Shown: positions 1 to 9,377, counted from the stretch's first letter. The stretch is 64,000 nucleotides of DNA from Nocardia coubleae NBRC 108252 (GCF_001612805.1 NZ_BDBD01000021.1:186001-250000), one strand, 5' to 3'. Notes: generated by a model not told the origin, from the letters alone. Made by a program: numbers and translations.

Positions 1-1515
1 GTTCGGGTTGCTCTCGCGCGCATCGACGGCCGCCTCGTTCAGGCGGAACACCTCGCGCTGCATGGCCGACAGTTCCGGGTCGTCGGCGAAGGTCTGGGCG
101 ACGTTGTCGCTGTAGCCGACGCATTCGCCGTCGACCATGCTGACGCTCACCCCACCCGTCCACGGCCAGTGCGAGCACGAGGCGCCGCGCAGTGGTGGGA
201 AGTACACCAGCGCGGCGGCCACCGCCAGCACGATCGGGATCAGCACGCACAAACCGACGAACCAGCTGCGCGAGGCCATCGGCGGGGCAGGCGGTAACGA
301 CTGCCCGCGGAAACGCGGATCGCCCACGCGCGGTGTGGAATCCGGCGGTATCAGCGCGCGCAGCGGCAGGAACCAGGCGTCGGCCTGGCGGTGGGTGCGC
401 CTGCTGTCGATCTCCCTGATCCAGGTCTGCAGGGGGTCGGGTGGCTGCGCGGTCGGCTGATCGGCGAGGCTTTCCAGCGTGCGCAGGGTGCGCAGATCGC
501 TGATGTTCGACAGCTCACCCACCTCACGCGTCGGCCCTTCGTCGCGGAAGGCGACGACAACCAGCGGATCGAAAAGTCCCGTCTCGTTGCGGATCTCGTT
601 GATCCAGGTGAGGATGCGCGCACCGTCACCGCCCTCGGTGAGACCACCGAGCAGGGCAACCGGGTAGGCGGTGCGCCGCCAGCTCGACGGCCGCCAGATG
701 CGGCGGCGATACGCATCGCGCAGGTCTTCCAGGAACGCGTGGATCAGGAGCTTGGCGACCTGTTCCTCGTTCTCGTCCACCCGGTGCGAGGCGGTGAGCC
801 GGGCGGCGAAACCCAGGAAACTGCCGGACAATTCCGGCGCAAGGTAGCGCTGGTGCAGGAACCAGCGGGTCACCTTCGACATGCCGGGAATACGCCCCGA
901 CACCCACAACCACAGGCGCAGCACCGGCCACAGGGCCAGCACAGCGAAGACCACGCTCGAAATCATGCCGCCCGCTGCGCCTTCGGTGGCGTCGGCACGG
1001 TTGGCGGACGAACCACTACGCAGCAGCTTGGGCAGGCGCCTGCGCAGTTCGTCGGGCGCCTCGGATTCGTCGGAGGTGACGCGCTGTCTGGTCAGCCAGT
1101 CGGCGGTGCGGTAACGCGGGAACTTGATCGCGCCCATCGCGGTGTCGTCGGTCGCGAAACCGGCGACCAGCTGCTGGATGATCGGCAGACAGTGGTCCGG
1201 GATCTCCTGGTCGTCGGCGTGCGGACCGGCGTTGAACGCGTTGACATCCGGGCTCAGCCGGGTGGGCGGCAGATCGGGAGCGTGCAGGTCGATCCTGGCG
1301 CGTGGGGTGGCCCGCCTGCCGCCGGACTCCCCCAACCAGCTGTAGAGATCGTTGACCAACGCGGTATGGCCTTGTAAACCGACCATCTCGACGATCGGGC
1401 GCGGCAGCGTGCGCCTGCCGTGCACCAGCGTGCGCCACACCCGGGGGCGGGTGTCGGGGATCTCCAGTGCCCGCAGCAGTTCCAGCAGCTTGCCGACATC
1501 GTTGGCATCGGGCAC
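1..1515 (-). CDS. Actinobacterial membrane protein, possible ligand-binding receptor (3' part outside window)
   Basis: An open frame of 505 codons runs off the left edge, so the C-terminus is missing. The start is GTG at 1515, with GGGGAGG about 8 nt upstream; an alternative GTG at 1521 lies too close to that site. The visible part has a cytoplasmic region of about 180 residues, a hydrophobic segment at about 184-206, a second soluble region to about 415, and a second membrane segment at about 417-439. An exported part then begins, with cysteines at about 447 and 465 in a GGVSVSMVDGECVGYSD context. That context resembles the start of branched-chain-amino-acid-type periplasmic binding domains in some actinobacterial membrane proteins. 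Function is not known; a sensory or binding role is an inference. It lies just downstream of era. Confidence 0.6.
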   Translation of the reverse strand, partial: MPDANDVGKLLELLRALEIPDTRPRVWRTLVHGRRTLPRPIVEMVGLQGHTALVNDLYSWLGESGGRRATPRARIDLHAPDLPPTRLSPDVNAFNAGPHADDQEIPDHCLPIIQQLVAGFATDDTAMGAIKFPRYRTADWLTRQRVTSDESEAPDELRRRLPKLLRSGSSANRADATEGAAGGMISSVVFAVLALWPVLRLWLWVSGRIPGMSKVTRWFLHQRYLAPELSGSFLGFAARLTASHRVDENEEQVAKLLIHAFLEDLRDAYRRRIWRPSSWRRTAYPVALLGGLTEGGDGARILTWINEIRNETGLFDPLVVVAFRDEGPTREVGELSNISDLRTLRTLESLADQPTAQPPDPLQTWIREIDSRRTHRQADAWFLPLRALIPPDSTPRVGDPRFRGQSLPPAPPMASRSWFVGLCVLIPIVLAVAAALVYFPPLRGASCSHWPWTGGVSVSMVDGECVGYSDNVAQTFADDPELSAMQREVFRLNEAAVDARESNPN

Positions 1516-1606
1516 GTGCACAGCCTCCCCGGGTGATCAGCGAACAACGCCGATCACAATCGGCGTGTTCGCCGAACGATACCCCGAACCGCCGACACGC
1601 AAACGG

Positions 1607-2512
1607 TCAAAAGCCCAGCTTCCCCAGCTGTTTGGGGTCGCGCTGCCAGTCCTTGGCCACCTTCACGTGCAGATTCAGGTAGATCCGTGTGCCGAGGATG
1701 TGCTCGATCTGCTTGCGGGCATTGGTGCCCACCTCCTTGAGGCGAGAACCGTTCTTGCCGATGACGATCGCCTTCTGGCTCGGCCGTTCCACATACAGCA
1801 GGGCATGCACCTCGAGCATGTCCTCGTTGGCCTCGTAGGGTTCGATCTCCTCGATCACCACGGCCAGCGAGTGGGGCAGTTCGTCGCGCACACCTTCGAG
1901 GGCGGCCTCGCGGATCAGCTCGGCCATGAGGGTTTCCTCGGGCTCGTCGGTGATCTCGCCGTCGGGGTAGAACGCCGGTCCCTCGGGCATCTTCGAGGCG
2001 ATCACGTCGACGAGCACCTCGACCTGTTCGCCCTTCACCGCCGAGACCGGAACGACCTCGGCCTCGGGCCCGAGCAGCTTCGACAGCGCCATCAGCTGGT
2101 GGGCGATCTCGTCGCGACCCACCTTGTCGATCTTGGTGACCACCCCGATCACGGTGGTCTTGGGCGCCATCTGCTTGATCTGCTCGACGATCCAGCGGTC
2201 GCCGGGACCGATCTTCTCGTCGGCCGGGATGCACAGCGCGATCACATCGACCTCGGAGTAGGTGTCGCGCACCAGATCGTTGAGGCGCTGACCGAGCAGG
2301 GTGCGCGGGCGGTGCAGACCAGGGGTGTCGACCAGGATCAGCTGGGCGTGCTCACGGTGCACGATGCCGCGAATGGTGTGCCGGGTGGTCTGCGGGCGCG
2401 AGGAGGTGATCGCGATCTTCGACCCGACCATGGCATTGGTCAGCGTCGACTTGCCGGTATTGGGGCGGCCGACGAAACAGACGAAGCCGGAACGGAATTC
2501 GGTGTCAGCCAC
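1607..2512 (-). CDS. era: GTPase Era, 30S ribosome assembly
   Basis: Era binds 16S rRNA near its 3' end and helps mature the 30S subunit. The 301-residue product is the usual length. The N-terminal GTPase domain has the P-loop GRPNTGKST near residue 16, G3 motif DTPG and G4 motif TKID. The C-terminal third is a KH domain containing VIGKNGSRLKEVG. The GTG start at 2512 overlaps the stop of the upstream deaminase-like gene by 8 nt, so translational coupling is likely. It is the last gene of the ybeY-CBS-deaminase-era unit, as in mycobacteria. Confidence 0.97.
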   Translation of the reverse strand: MADTEFRSGFVCFVGRPNTGKSTLTNAMVGSKIAITSSRPQTTRHTIRGIVHREHAQLILVDTPGLHRPRTLLGQRLNDLVRDTYSEVDVIALCIPADEKIGPGDRWIVEQIKQMAPKTTVIGVVTKIDKVGRDEIAHQLMALSKLLGPEAEVVPVSAVKGEQVEVLVDVIASKMPEGPAFYPDGEITDEPEETLMAELIREAALEGVRDELPHSLAVVIEEIEPYEANEDMLEVHALLYVERPSQKAIVIGKNGSRLKEVGTNARKQIEHILGTRIYLNLHVKVAKDWQRDPKQLGKLGF

Positions 2513-2840
2513 CGCGCACCTCGCTCAGCACGGCACCCGAACGATCGGTGTGGATCACCGTCGCACCGGGCGACACCTCGTGCATCGCCGCGATACCCGC
2601 GTCCTCCCCGCTCGCACCGACCACCACGGCCGCCTCGAAACCCTCGGCGCCACTGGAGATCGCGGCGGCCACCGCGGCCTGCAACGCGGTCAGGCGAAGG
2701 GCGGCGAGGGTCACCTCACCCGCGGCGTAGGTGCGGCCGTCGGTGTCACGCACCGCCGCGCCGCTCGCACCACCGGTACGGCCGAGCGCGCCCCGTGCCA
2801 GCACCAGCAGTTTGTTGTCCTCTGCGTCGAGTTCACTCAT
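2505..2840 (-). CDS. Cytidine-deaminase-like small protein (Rv2365c type)
   Basis: This 111-residue product sits between the CBS-domain membrane protein and era, the position of Rv2365c in M. tuberculosis. It has the small alpha/beta outline of the cytidine deaminase superfamily (RLTALQAAVAAAISSGAEGFEAAVVVG). No clear zinc-binding HxE and PCxxC set is visible, so catalysis is doubtful. The ATG at 2840 lies in ATGAGTGA, overlapping the preceding stop by 8 nt; an upstream in-frame start at 2852 would extend further into that gene. Function is unknown. Confidence 0.8.
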   Translation of the reverse strand: MSELDAEDNKLLVLARGALGRTGGASGAAVRDTDGRTYAAGEVTLAALRLTALQAAVAAAISSGAEGFEAAVVVGASGEDAGIAAMHEVSPGATVIHTDRSGAVLSEVRGG

Positions 2841-4191
2841 CGGTCTCTCCATTGTCTGCGGGCACTGTCACCGGGTCGGTCTCGGCCTGCGCCTCGTCGG
2901 GCTTGCCGTTGCGGGCCTTGTCTGTCTTCTTCTCTTTGTCGGCCGCGCGGCGCACCAGCACGGTGTTCACCCGCATCCGCCCACGCGCGTCGGCGCCACC
3001 CTCGCCGCGCAGCACCAGGCCGTGCACGGTCACCTTGGAACCCGGCAGCGGGACGCGACCCAGTTCGTGGGCGAGCAGGCCACCGACGGTGTCGACGTCC
3101 TCGTCCTCGATGTCGAGGCCGTACAGCTCGCCGAGGTCCTCCACCGACAAGCGGGCCGACACGCGGTAGCGGCCCTCACCGAGGTCCTCCACCGGCGGGG
3201 TCTCGTCGGTGTCGTACTCGTCGGCGATCTCACCGACGATCTCCTCGAGCACGTCCTCGATGGTGACCAGCCCGGCGATGCCGCCGTATTCGTCGACCAG
3301 CAGGGCCATGTGGTTGCGGCGGCGCTGCATCTCGTCGAGCAGCGCGTCGAGCGGTTTGGAATCGGGGATGAACACGGCCGGTCGCATCACCTCGCGCACC
3401 GTCACCTTGCGGGCGCGATCGGCATAGGGCACAAGATCTTTCAGGTAGACCACACCGAGCACGTCGTCGACGTTCTCGCCGATCACCGGGATGCGCGAAT
3501 GCCCGGAACGCACCGCGAGCGACATCGCCTGGGCGGCGGTCTTGTCGTTTTCGATCCACACCATCTCGGTGCGCGGCACCATCACCGCGCGAGCGGCAGT
3601 GTCGCCCAGTTCGAAGACCGACTGGATCATGCGGCGCTCGTCGTCGGCGACCACGCCGCGCTCGCGCGCCATGTCGACCACCTCGCGCAGCTCGATCTCC
3701 GACGCGAACGGACCGTTGCGGAAACCCTTACCAGGAGTGATGGCGTTACCGAGCAGGATGAGCAGCCTGCTCACCGGGCTCAGCACCGCACCGATGATCT
3801 GCATCGGGACGGCCGCGGCCAGCGCGATCGAATAGGCGTGCTGGCGGCCGAGGGTGCGCGGGCCGACCCCGATCACCACATACGAGACGACGACCATCGA
3901 GGCGGCGGTGACCAGCAGCGCCGTCGTCGGGCTCCACAGCTCCAGCGTCGCGGCGGCCAGCAGTACGGTGGCGCTGATCTCGCACAGAATGCGCAGCAGC
4001 ACCATCAGATTCACGTAGCGGGGACGGTCGTCGACGATCTGGCGCAAGCGCGCGGCGCCGGACCGTTCCTCGCGGACCATGTCGTCGAGCCGTGCGCGCG
4101 AAACGGTATTGAGGGCCGAGTCGACACCCGCGAACACACCACCGAGGCCGATCAGCCCGATGGCGAGCAGGATCTGCACCATCGAGGTCAC
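2833..4191 (-). CDS. CNNM/CorC-family membrane protein with CBS pair
   Basis: A 452-residue protein of the hemolysin-C/CorC (CNNM) type, equivalent by position to Rv2366c. Order: a DUF21 transmembrane domain in about residues 1-190 with several hydrophobic helices, a CBS-domain pair at about 200-330 (MVPRTEMVWIE; GLVTIEDVLEEIVGEIADE), then a CorC_HlyC-type domain and a charged Lys/Asp/Glu-rich tail. Family members are linked to magnesium or other cation export; the substrate cannot be read from sequence. The GTG start overlaps the ybeY stop (GTGA). Confidence 0.9.
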   Translation of the reverse strand: MTSMVQILLAIGLIGLGGVFAGVDSALNTVSRARLDDMVREERSGAARLRQIVDDRPRYVNLMVLLRILCEISATVLLAAATLELWSPTTALLVTAASMVVVSYVVIGVGPRTLGRQHAYSIALAAAVPMQIIGAVLSPVSRLLILLGNAITPGKGFRNGPFASEIELREVVDMARERGVVADDERRMIQSVFELGDTAARAVMVPRTEMVWIENDKTAAQAMSLAVRSGHSRIPVIGENVDDVLGVVYLKDLVPYADRARKVTVREVMRPAVFIPDSKPLDALLDEMQRRRNHMALLVDEYGGIAGLVTIEDVLEEIVGEIADEYDTDETPPVEDLGEGRYRVSARLSVEDLGELYGLDIEDEDVDTVGGLLAHELGRVPLPGSKVTVHGLVLRGEGGADARGRMRVNTVLVRRAADKEKKTDKARNGKPDEAQAETDPVTVPADNGETDE

Positions 4192-4742
4192 GCGGGGCCC
4201 AGTGCGTCACCCGGTGCGGTGAACCCTGCCTTACCGAGCAGGCGGGCGTCACGTTCGGCCAGTTCGGCGCGCAGCTGTTCTTCGCGCAGGCTCTGGTACC
4301 ACTCCTCGAGCAGCTGGGCCTGCAGCGCGAACATCTCCTTCTCCTCCTCCGGCTCGGCGTGGTCGTAGCCGAGCAGGTGAAGCACGCCGTGCACGGTGAG
4401 CAGGGCCAGCTCGTGGTCGAGGGAGTGACCGGCCTTCTGCGCCTGGCCCATGGCGAATTCCGGGCACAGCACGATGTCGCCGAGCATGGACGGGCCGGGC
4501 TCGGGGCTGTCGGGGCGACCGCCCGGCTCGAGTTCGTCCATGGGGAACGACATCACATCGGTGGGGCCGGGCAGGTCCATCCAGCGCACGTGCAGGTCGG
4601 CCATGGTGTCGAGATCCACGAGCACCATCGACAGTTCGGCGGCCGGATGCACGTCCATCCGTCCGATCACGAAACGCGCGACGCTGACCAGGTCTTCTTC
4701 GGGAATGTCCATACCCGATTCGTTGGCGATCTCGATGCTCAC
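4188..4742 (-). CDS. ybeY: Endoribonuclease YbeY, rRNA maturation
   Basis: YbeY is a zinc-dependent endoribonuclease acting in 16S rRNA 3'-end maturation and ribosome quality control. The 184-residue product has the family signature HGVLHLLGYDH with the three metal-binding histidines, and the upstream MSFPMDE motif. It starts with GTG at 4742 and is first in a tightly overlapping four-gene unit. A perfect hairpin separates it from phoH upstream, so it probably has its own promoter in the 4743-4844 gap. Confidence 0.96.
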   Translation of the reverse strand: MSIEIANESGMDIPEEDLVSVARFVIGRMDVHPAAELSMVLVDLDTMADLHVRWMDLPGPTDVMSFPMDELEPGGRPDSPEPGPSMLGDIVLCPEFAMGQAQKAGHSLDHELALLTVHGVLHLLGYDHAEPEEEKEMFALQAQLLEEWYQSLREEQLRAELAERDARLLGKAGFTAPGDALGPA

Positions 4743-4844
4743 GTGTTCAGGGTACGGGCCGAACTACATCACGCTGCATCCAGTACAACGCACTTCAGAA
4801 AATCGCATTGCATTGTAGTGAATCGGCATCGACGCAGCGTATGG

Positions 4845-4872
4845 CCGGTGACGCCGCCCGAGGCGTCACCGG
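4845..4872 (-). terminator. Hairpin after phoH
   Basis: A perfect 11-bp inverted repeat (CCGGTGACGCC / GGCGTCACCGG) with a 6-nt loop lies 7 nt beyond the phoH stop. No long T run follows, which is common for actinobacterial terminators. It would separate hrcA-dnaJ2-rsmE-phoH from the ybeY unit. Confidence 0.65.
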
Positions 4873-4879
4873 ACCACGA

Positions 4880-5992
4880 TCAACGGCGGTCGGCCCGACC
4901 GGCCGCCCGGCGCTGGGCCCGGTTGCCCGGGTAGTGCGGGGCGGGAACCGCGCGGGTCTCGGATTCGAAGCGGTCGTAGGCGTCGACGATGTCGGAGACC
5001 AACCGGTGCCGCACCACATCGGAACTGGTGAGTTCCGAGAAGTGGATGTCATCGATATCGGTGAGGATCTCCGAGGCCGCCCGCAGACCCGAACGCTGCC
5101 CGTTGGGCAGGTCGACCTGCGAGATGTCGCCGGTGACCACCATCTTCGAGCCGAAGCCGAGACGGGTGAGGAACATCTTCATCTGCTCGGCCGTGGTGTT
5201 CTGCGCCTCGTCGAGAATGATGAACGAATCGTTGAGGCTGCGACCACGCATGTACGCCAGCGGCGCGACCTCGATGACACCGGAGGCCAGCAGCTTCGGG
5301 ATGGCTTCCGGATCCATCATGTCGTGCAGGGCGTCGTAGAGCGGACGCAGATACGGGTCGATCTTGTCGTTGAGCGTGCCGGGCAGGAAGCCGAGACGCT
5401 CACCGGCCTCGACCGCCGGCCTGGTCAGGATAATGCGAGTGACCTGCTTGGTCTGCAGGGCCTGCACCGCCTTGGCCATCGCCAGATACGTCTTGCCGGT
5501 ACCGGCCGGGCCGATGCCGAACACGATGGTGTTCACGTCGATCGCGTCGACGTAGCGCTTCTGGTTCAGCGTCTTGGGCCGGATGGTCTTGCCGCGCCGC
5601 GACAGGATGTCCAGGCTCAGCACCTCGGCGGGCGATTCGGACACGCCCGCGTCGGTGAGCATGGACACGGTGTGCCGAACCGCTTCGGGGGTGATCACCC
5701 GGTTGCGGCCGGTCAGCGCGACCAACTGCTCGACGACACGCTCGGCCAGGGCCACATCGGCGGCCTTGCCCGTGATGGTGACGGTGCTACCGCGCACATG
5801 GATGTCGGCCGGAAGCAACTGCTCGAGCTGACGGAGGTTCTGGTCGGCCGAGCCGAGGAAGGGGAAAACGGATTCGGGGGCGAGTTCGATGCTGGAACGC
5901 ACGGTTCGCGCCGCCGGGGATGCTCCGTTGCCGTCGGTGCCGACGCCTGGGACGGGGAGGGTGGGATCGCCGATCTCGCCTGTGTTCTTCAA
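4880..5992 (-). CDS. phoH1: PhoH-like ATPase
   Basis: A 370-residue PhoH-family P-loop ATPase in the position of mycobacterial phoH1, between rsmE and ybeY. Walker A is GPAGTGKTYLA at about residue 160 and Walker B is FIILDEAQN at about 265. The N-terminal part contains a short KH-like segment (STVTITGKAADVALAERVVEQL). Chromosomal neighbours and family studies suggest a role in RNA metabolism with YbeY; the exact activity is unsettled. The start is taken as TTG at 5992, giving a length near that of mycobacterial homologues. No strong ribosome site is visible, so the first 25 or so residues are uncertain. Confidence 0.93.
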   Translation of the reverse strand: MKNTGEIGDPTLPVPGVGTDGNGASPAARTVRSSIELAPESVFPFLGSADQNLRQLEQLLPADIHVRGSTVTITGKAADVALAERVVEQLVALTGRNRVITPEAVRHTVSMLTDAGVSESPAEVLSLDILSRRGKTIRPKTLNQKRYVDAIDVNTIVFGIGPAGTGKTYLAMAKAVQALQTKQVTRIILTRPAVEAGERLGFLPGTLNDKIDPYLRPLYDALHDMMDPEAIPKLLASGVIEVAPLAYMRGRSLNDSFIILDEAQNTTAEQMKMFLTRLGFGSKMVVTGDISQVDLPNGQRSGLRAASEILTDIDDIHFSELTSSDVVRHRLVSDIVDAYDRFESETRAVPAPHYPGNRAQRRAAGRADRR

Positions 5993-6147
5993 AAGTGGCT
6001 ATAGCCTGCTTCCGGTCTCGACCTGGTGTTCGATGAGACCAGTTTACCGCCGCCCACCGACACCGCACAGCGGTTAAAAACGGGGACGTGGTAGAGGACC
6101 CATCACTACCCGCTCGGGGTACCCCAACGGGGCGATTTCACGCGCCC

Positions 6148-6888
6148 TCACCAGCGCTTCGTCAACGCTCCGAGGGCGCCGAGTGCGACCGCTGCGGCGG
6201 TGGATGTGCGCAGGACGGTCGGGCCGAGCAGCACGATGTCGGCGCCCGCGTCGGCGAGCGCGGTCAGCTCGGCGTCGTCGAGTCCGCCTTCCGGTCCGAC
6301 GATGAGGATCACTTCCTTGCTCCGCGCGAGCGGAAGCTCGGTGAACTTGCCGGTGCCCGACTCGTGCAGGGCGGCGACCACCGCGCCGTCGGCCTTCGCC
6401 GCACGCACCAGCTCGAGCAAGTCGCGCGTGCGGTGCAGGCCGGCGACCTCGGGAATGTAGGCACGACGCGACTGCCGGGCCGCGGATTTCGCCGCCGCCC
6501 GCCACTTCTCGATGCCCTTGGCGGCCTTGGCCTCCCAGTTGGCGACGCAGCGCGCGGCCTGCCAGGGCACGATCAGGTCGGCGCCCGCCTCGGTCATCAG
6601 CTCGACGGCCAGCTCGGAACGATCCGATTTCGGCAGTGCCTGCACCACCGTGACCTGCGGGATGACCGGTTCGGCCAGCCTGCGGTTGCGTACCGCGAGC
6701 TCGAGGCGGTCCTTGGCCGCCGCGATCACCTCGGAGTCGGCGAGCACACCGTGTCCGTCGGACAGGGTGATCAGCTCGCCCACCCGGGTCCGGCGCACCG
6801 TCGCGGCATGGCGACCCTCCGGGCCGTCGAGCACCGCGACATCGCCCGGCTCCGGGATGTCGTCGAGGTAGAAGACCGTGGCGGCCAT
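6148..6888 (-). CDS. rsmE: 16S rRNA m3U1498 methyltransferase RsmE
   Basis: RsmE methylates N3 of U1498 in 16S rRNA using S-adenosylmethionine. The 246-residue product has the SPOUT-family C-terminal knot with the SAM-site motif IVGPEGGLDDAE at about 196-207 and LGPTVLRTSTAAAVAL. The N-terminal PUA-like domain is present. The ATG lies 6 nt after the dnaJ2 stop, so the two are co-transcribed, as in mycobacteria. Confidence 0.95.
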   Translation of the reverse strand: MAATVFYLDDIPEPGDVAVLDGPEGRHAATVRRTRVGELITLSDGHGVLADSEVIAAAKDRLELAVRNRRLAEPVIPQVTVVQALPKSDRSELAVELMTEAGADLIVPWQAARCVANWEAKAAKGIEKWRAAAKSAARQSRRAYIPEVAGLHRTRDLLELVRAAKADGAVVAALHESGTGKFTELPLARSKEVILIVGPEGGLDDAELTALADAGADIVLLGPTVLRTSTAAAVALGALGALTKRW

Positions 6889-6894
6889 CGCCGG

Positions 6895-8049
6895 TCAGCG
6901 ACCGCTGAACGACGCGCGCAGCCGGGCGAACAGGCCGCTGTTGTGCTCGGACTGCGACGACATCACCTCGGCGCGATCCTTGTCACGCATGCCCTTGAAC
7001 TTGCGAAGCAGTTCGGTCTGCTTGCCGTCGAGTTTGGTCGGCACCACGATGTCGAGGTGGGCCAGCAGGTCGCCGCGCGCACCCGAACGCAACCGGGGCA
7101 TGCCGTGTCCGCGCAGGTGGATGACCTCGCCCGGCTGGGTGCCCGGGCCGATGGTGAGCTCGGTCGGCCCGTCGAGGATGGTGTCGACGACCACGGTGGT
7201 GCCGAGGATCGCGTCGACCATCGGAACCCGGACGGTGCAGTGCAGGTCGTCGCCGTCGCGAACGAACGTGTCGTGCGGCTGCTCGACGACCTCGACGTAC
7301 AGGTCGCCCGCATGGCCACCGCCGGGGCCGACCTCACCCTGGGCGGCCAGGCGCACCCGCATGCCGTTGGCGACACCGGCCGGGATCGGTGCGGCGATCT
7401 CGCGGCGCGCACGCACGCGGCCGTCGCCACCACACTTGGTGCAGGGGTCGGGGATGACCTCGCCCGCGCCACGACAGGTCGGGCAGGGGCGTGAAGTGAG
7501 TACCTGGCCGAGGAACGAGCGCTGCACCGACTGCACTTCGCCCGCGCCGCCACAGGTTTCGCAGCGCACCGGCTTGGAGTTGCCGTTGGTGCCCGCGCCG
7601 TGGCAGAGGTCGCAGAGGATGGCGGTGTCGACGGTGAGGTGCTTGGTGACACCCACCGCGCACTCGGCCAGGCTCAGCCTGGTGCGGATCAGCGAGTCGG
7701 CGCCGGGCTGCACGCGGCCGCGCGGCTTGCGCGCACCGCCGCCCTGGCCGCTCATCCCGCCGAAGAACGCCTCGAACACATCACCGAGACCGCCGAACCC
7801 GGCACCGCTGAATCCCGCACCGCCGCCCCCGTTTTCGAGCGGGTCACCGCCGAGGTCGACGATCCGGCGCTTCTCCGGGTCGGTCAGCACCTCGTAGGCG
7901 GTGGAGACTTCCTTGAACTTGGCCTGCGCGGCCTCGTCCGGGTTCACGTCGGGGTGCAGTTCGCGGGCCAGTTTGCGGTACGCGCGCTTGAGCTCCTGGT
8001 CGGTGGCATTCTTGCCGACGCCGAGCAGTCCGTAGTAATCCCGTGCCAC
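6895..8049 (-). CDS. dnaJ2: Chaperone DnaJ (DnaJ2)
   Basis: An Hsp40 co-chaperone that delivers substrates to DnaK and stimulates its ATPase. Domain order is canonical over 384 residues: J-domain with HPD at about 32-34, a Gly/Phe-rich linker at 70-105, four CxxCxGxG-type zinc repeats (CDLCHGAG, CETCGGAG, CPTCRGAG, CTKCGGDG), then the C-terminal substrate-binding domains. The start is GTG at 8049. It follows hrcA by 133 nt, the normal actinobacterial arrangement. Confidence 0.96.
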   Translation of the reverse strand: MARDYYGLLGVGKNATDQELKRAYRKLARELHPDVNPDEAAQAKFKEVSTAYEVLTDPEKRRIVDLGGDPLENGGGGAGFSGAGFGGLGDVFEAFFGGMSGQGGGARKPRGRVQPGADSLIRTRLSLAECAVGVTKHLTVDTAILCDLCHGAGTNGNSKPVRCETCGGAGEVQSVQRSFLGQVLTSRPCPTCRGAGEVIPDPCTKCGGDGRVRARREIAAPIPAGVANGMRVRLAAQGEVGPGGGHAGDLYVEVVEQPHDTFVRDGDDLHCTVRVPMVDAILGTTVVVDTILDGPTELTIGPGTQPGEVIHLRGHGMPRLRSGARGDLLAHLDIVVPTKLDGKQTELLRKFKGMRDKDRAEVMSSQSEHNSGLFARLRASFSGR

Positions 8050-8182
8050 TTGAGTTCTCTAGTCCTTGGTCGCTGTGGTCCAGCCGAACGCCGGGCGCAT
8101 CCTTTAGTCTGTTCGACTCAACTTTACCCCGGTCGAAGTACCGACCATAACAGTGCCCGCACGGTCGCCGCCGACCCGGCGG

Positions 8183-9217
8183 TCACCTTTCGGCCAGGAC
8201 CTCGCCGATATAGCGGGCAACGGTCGCCACTGACGCCATGGTGCCGGGATAGTCCATCCGGGTCGGGCCGAGCACGCCCATACCGCCCAGCACCGCGCCC
8301 GCCGCGCCGTATCCGGTGGACACCACGGAGGTGCCGCGCATCTGCTCGACCTGGGTCTCCTCGCCGATCTGCACGGTCACCTGACCCGGCTGCTGGGCGG
8401 CGGCCAACAGCTTCAGCACGATGACCTGTTCCTCGAGCGCCTCGAGCACGGTGCGCAGCGAGCCGGGGAAACCGAAGTCGGCGACATTGCGGGTGAGGTT
8501 GGCCGTGCCGCCGAGCACCAAACGCTCCTCCGGGTGCTCGACCAGGGTTTCCACCAGCACGGTCGACACCCGTACCAGCACATCGCGGATCTTGGCCGGC
8601 GCGCGTTCGGGCAGTCCGGCCACCGACGCGCTGGCCACCGAGAGCAGTTTGCCGTCCATCGCGCCGCCGAGCAGGCCGCGCACGGCGGCGAGGTCGTCCT
8701 CGGAAATCACCGCGCCCAGGTCGACGATGCGCTGATCGACGCGGCCGGTGTCGGTGATGACGACCAGTAAGAGGCGGGCGGGATTGAGCGCGACGACCTC
8801 GATGTGGCGCACGGTCGACGCCGACACCGTCGGGTACTGCACCACCGCGACCTGGCGGGTGAGCTGGGCCAGCAGCCGCACCCCTCGGCGCAACACGTCG
8901 TCGAGGTCGACACCGGATTCGAGGAATTCCATGATCGCGCGGCGTTCGGCGCCCGAGAGCGGCTTCACCTCGGCGATCCGGTCGACGAATTCGCGGTAGC
9001 CCTTGTCGGTCGGCACGCGCCCGGAACTCGTGTGCGGCTGGGTGATGTAACCCTCCGCCTCCAGCACGGCCATGTCGTTGCGGACCGTGGCGCTGGACAC
9101 TCCGAGATTGTGCCGTTCGACCAGCGACTTCGAGCCGATCGGTTCCTTGGTGGCGACGTAGTCCGCGACAATCGCTCGCAGGACCTCGAATCGCCGATCT
9201 TCGGTGCTCGAAGCCAT
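8183..9217 (-). CDS. hrcA: Heat-inducible transcription repressor HrcA
   Basis: HrcA represses groE-type heat-shock genes by binding CIRCE and is kept active by GroEL. The 344-residue product has the N-terminal winged helix (GVSSATVRNDMAVLEAEGYI) and the GAF-like HrcA domain. ATG 9217 is preferred because GGAGGT lies 7 nt upstream; an upstream GTG at 9226 overlaps that site. No CIRCE motif (TTAGCACTC-N9-GAGTGCTAA) was found in the 254-nt gap upstream, so autoregulation through CIRCE is not supported here. Confidence 0.96.
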   Translation of the reverse strand: MASSTEDRRFEVLRAIVADYVATKEPIGSKSLVERHNLGVSSATVRNDMAVLEAEGYITQPHTSSGRVPTDKGYREFVDRIAEVKPLSGAERRAIMEFLESGVDLDDVLRRGVRLLAQLTRQVAVVQYPTVSASTVRHIEVVALNPARLLLVVITDTGRVDQRIVDLGAVISEDDLAAVRGLLGGAMDGKLLSVASASVAGLPERAPAKIRDVLVRVSTVLVETLVEHPEERLVLGGTANLTRNVADFGFPGSLRTVLEALEEQVIVLKLLAAAQQPGQVTVQIGEETQVEQMRGTSVVSTGYGAAGAVLGGMGVLGPTRMDYPGTMASVATVARYIGEVLAER

Positions 9218-9343
9218 CGACCCCACCTCCTCGCTCGTGCCGGGTACGTCGTCGGCCCGCGTTGTTGTAGTGCTGGGGCACAGACTCGCACGCGGGCGCT
9301 CGGGGCGTCTTGCAGTCCAGTCTAAATTGTCTCGTTCTCCGGT

Positions 9344-9377
9344 GAGTTCTCCACAGGGCGGAGTTATCCACAGGGCG
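9344..9377. repeat. Tandem 17-bp GAGTTNTCCACAGGGCG repeat
   Basis: Two adjacent 17-mers, GAGTTCTCCACAGGGCG and GAGTTATCCACAGGGCG, differ at one base. They lie in the divergent gap between hrcA and the accessory pair. The second contains TTATCCACA, a DnaA-box-like 9-mer. A related pair occurs at 58674-58705 in the opposite orientation. Function is unknown. Confidence 0.7.

Noticed and set aside
2731..4368. A 545-codon + strand frame
   Set aside because: It is the His/Asp-rich shadow of the CBS-domain gene, with no motif or ribosome site.
9361..9377. A DnaA box as sign of a replication origin
   Set aside because: Only single TTATCCACA 9-mers occur, with no dnaA/dnaN genes and no cluster of boxes. 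It is kept only as part of a repeated element.
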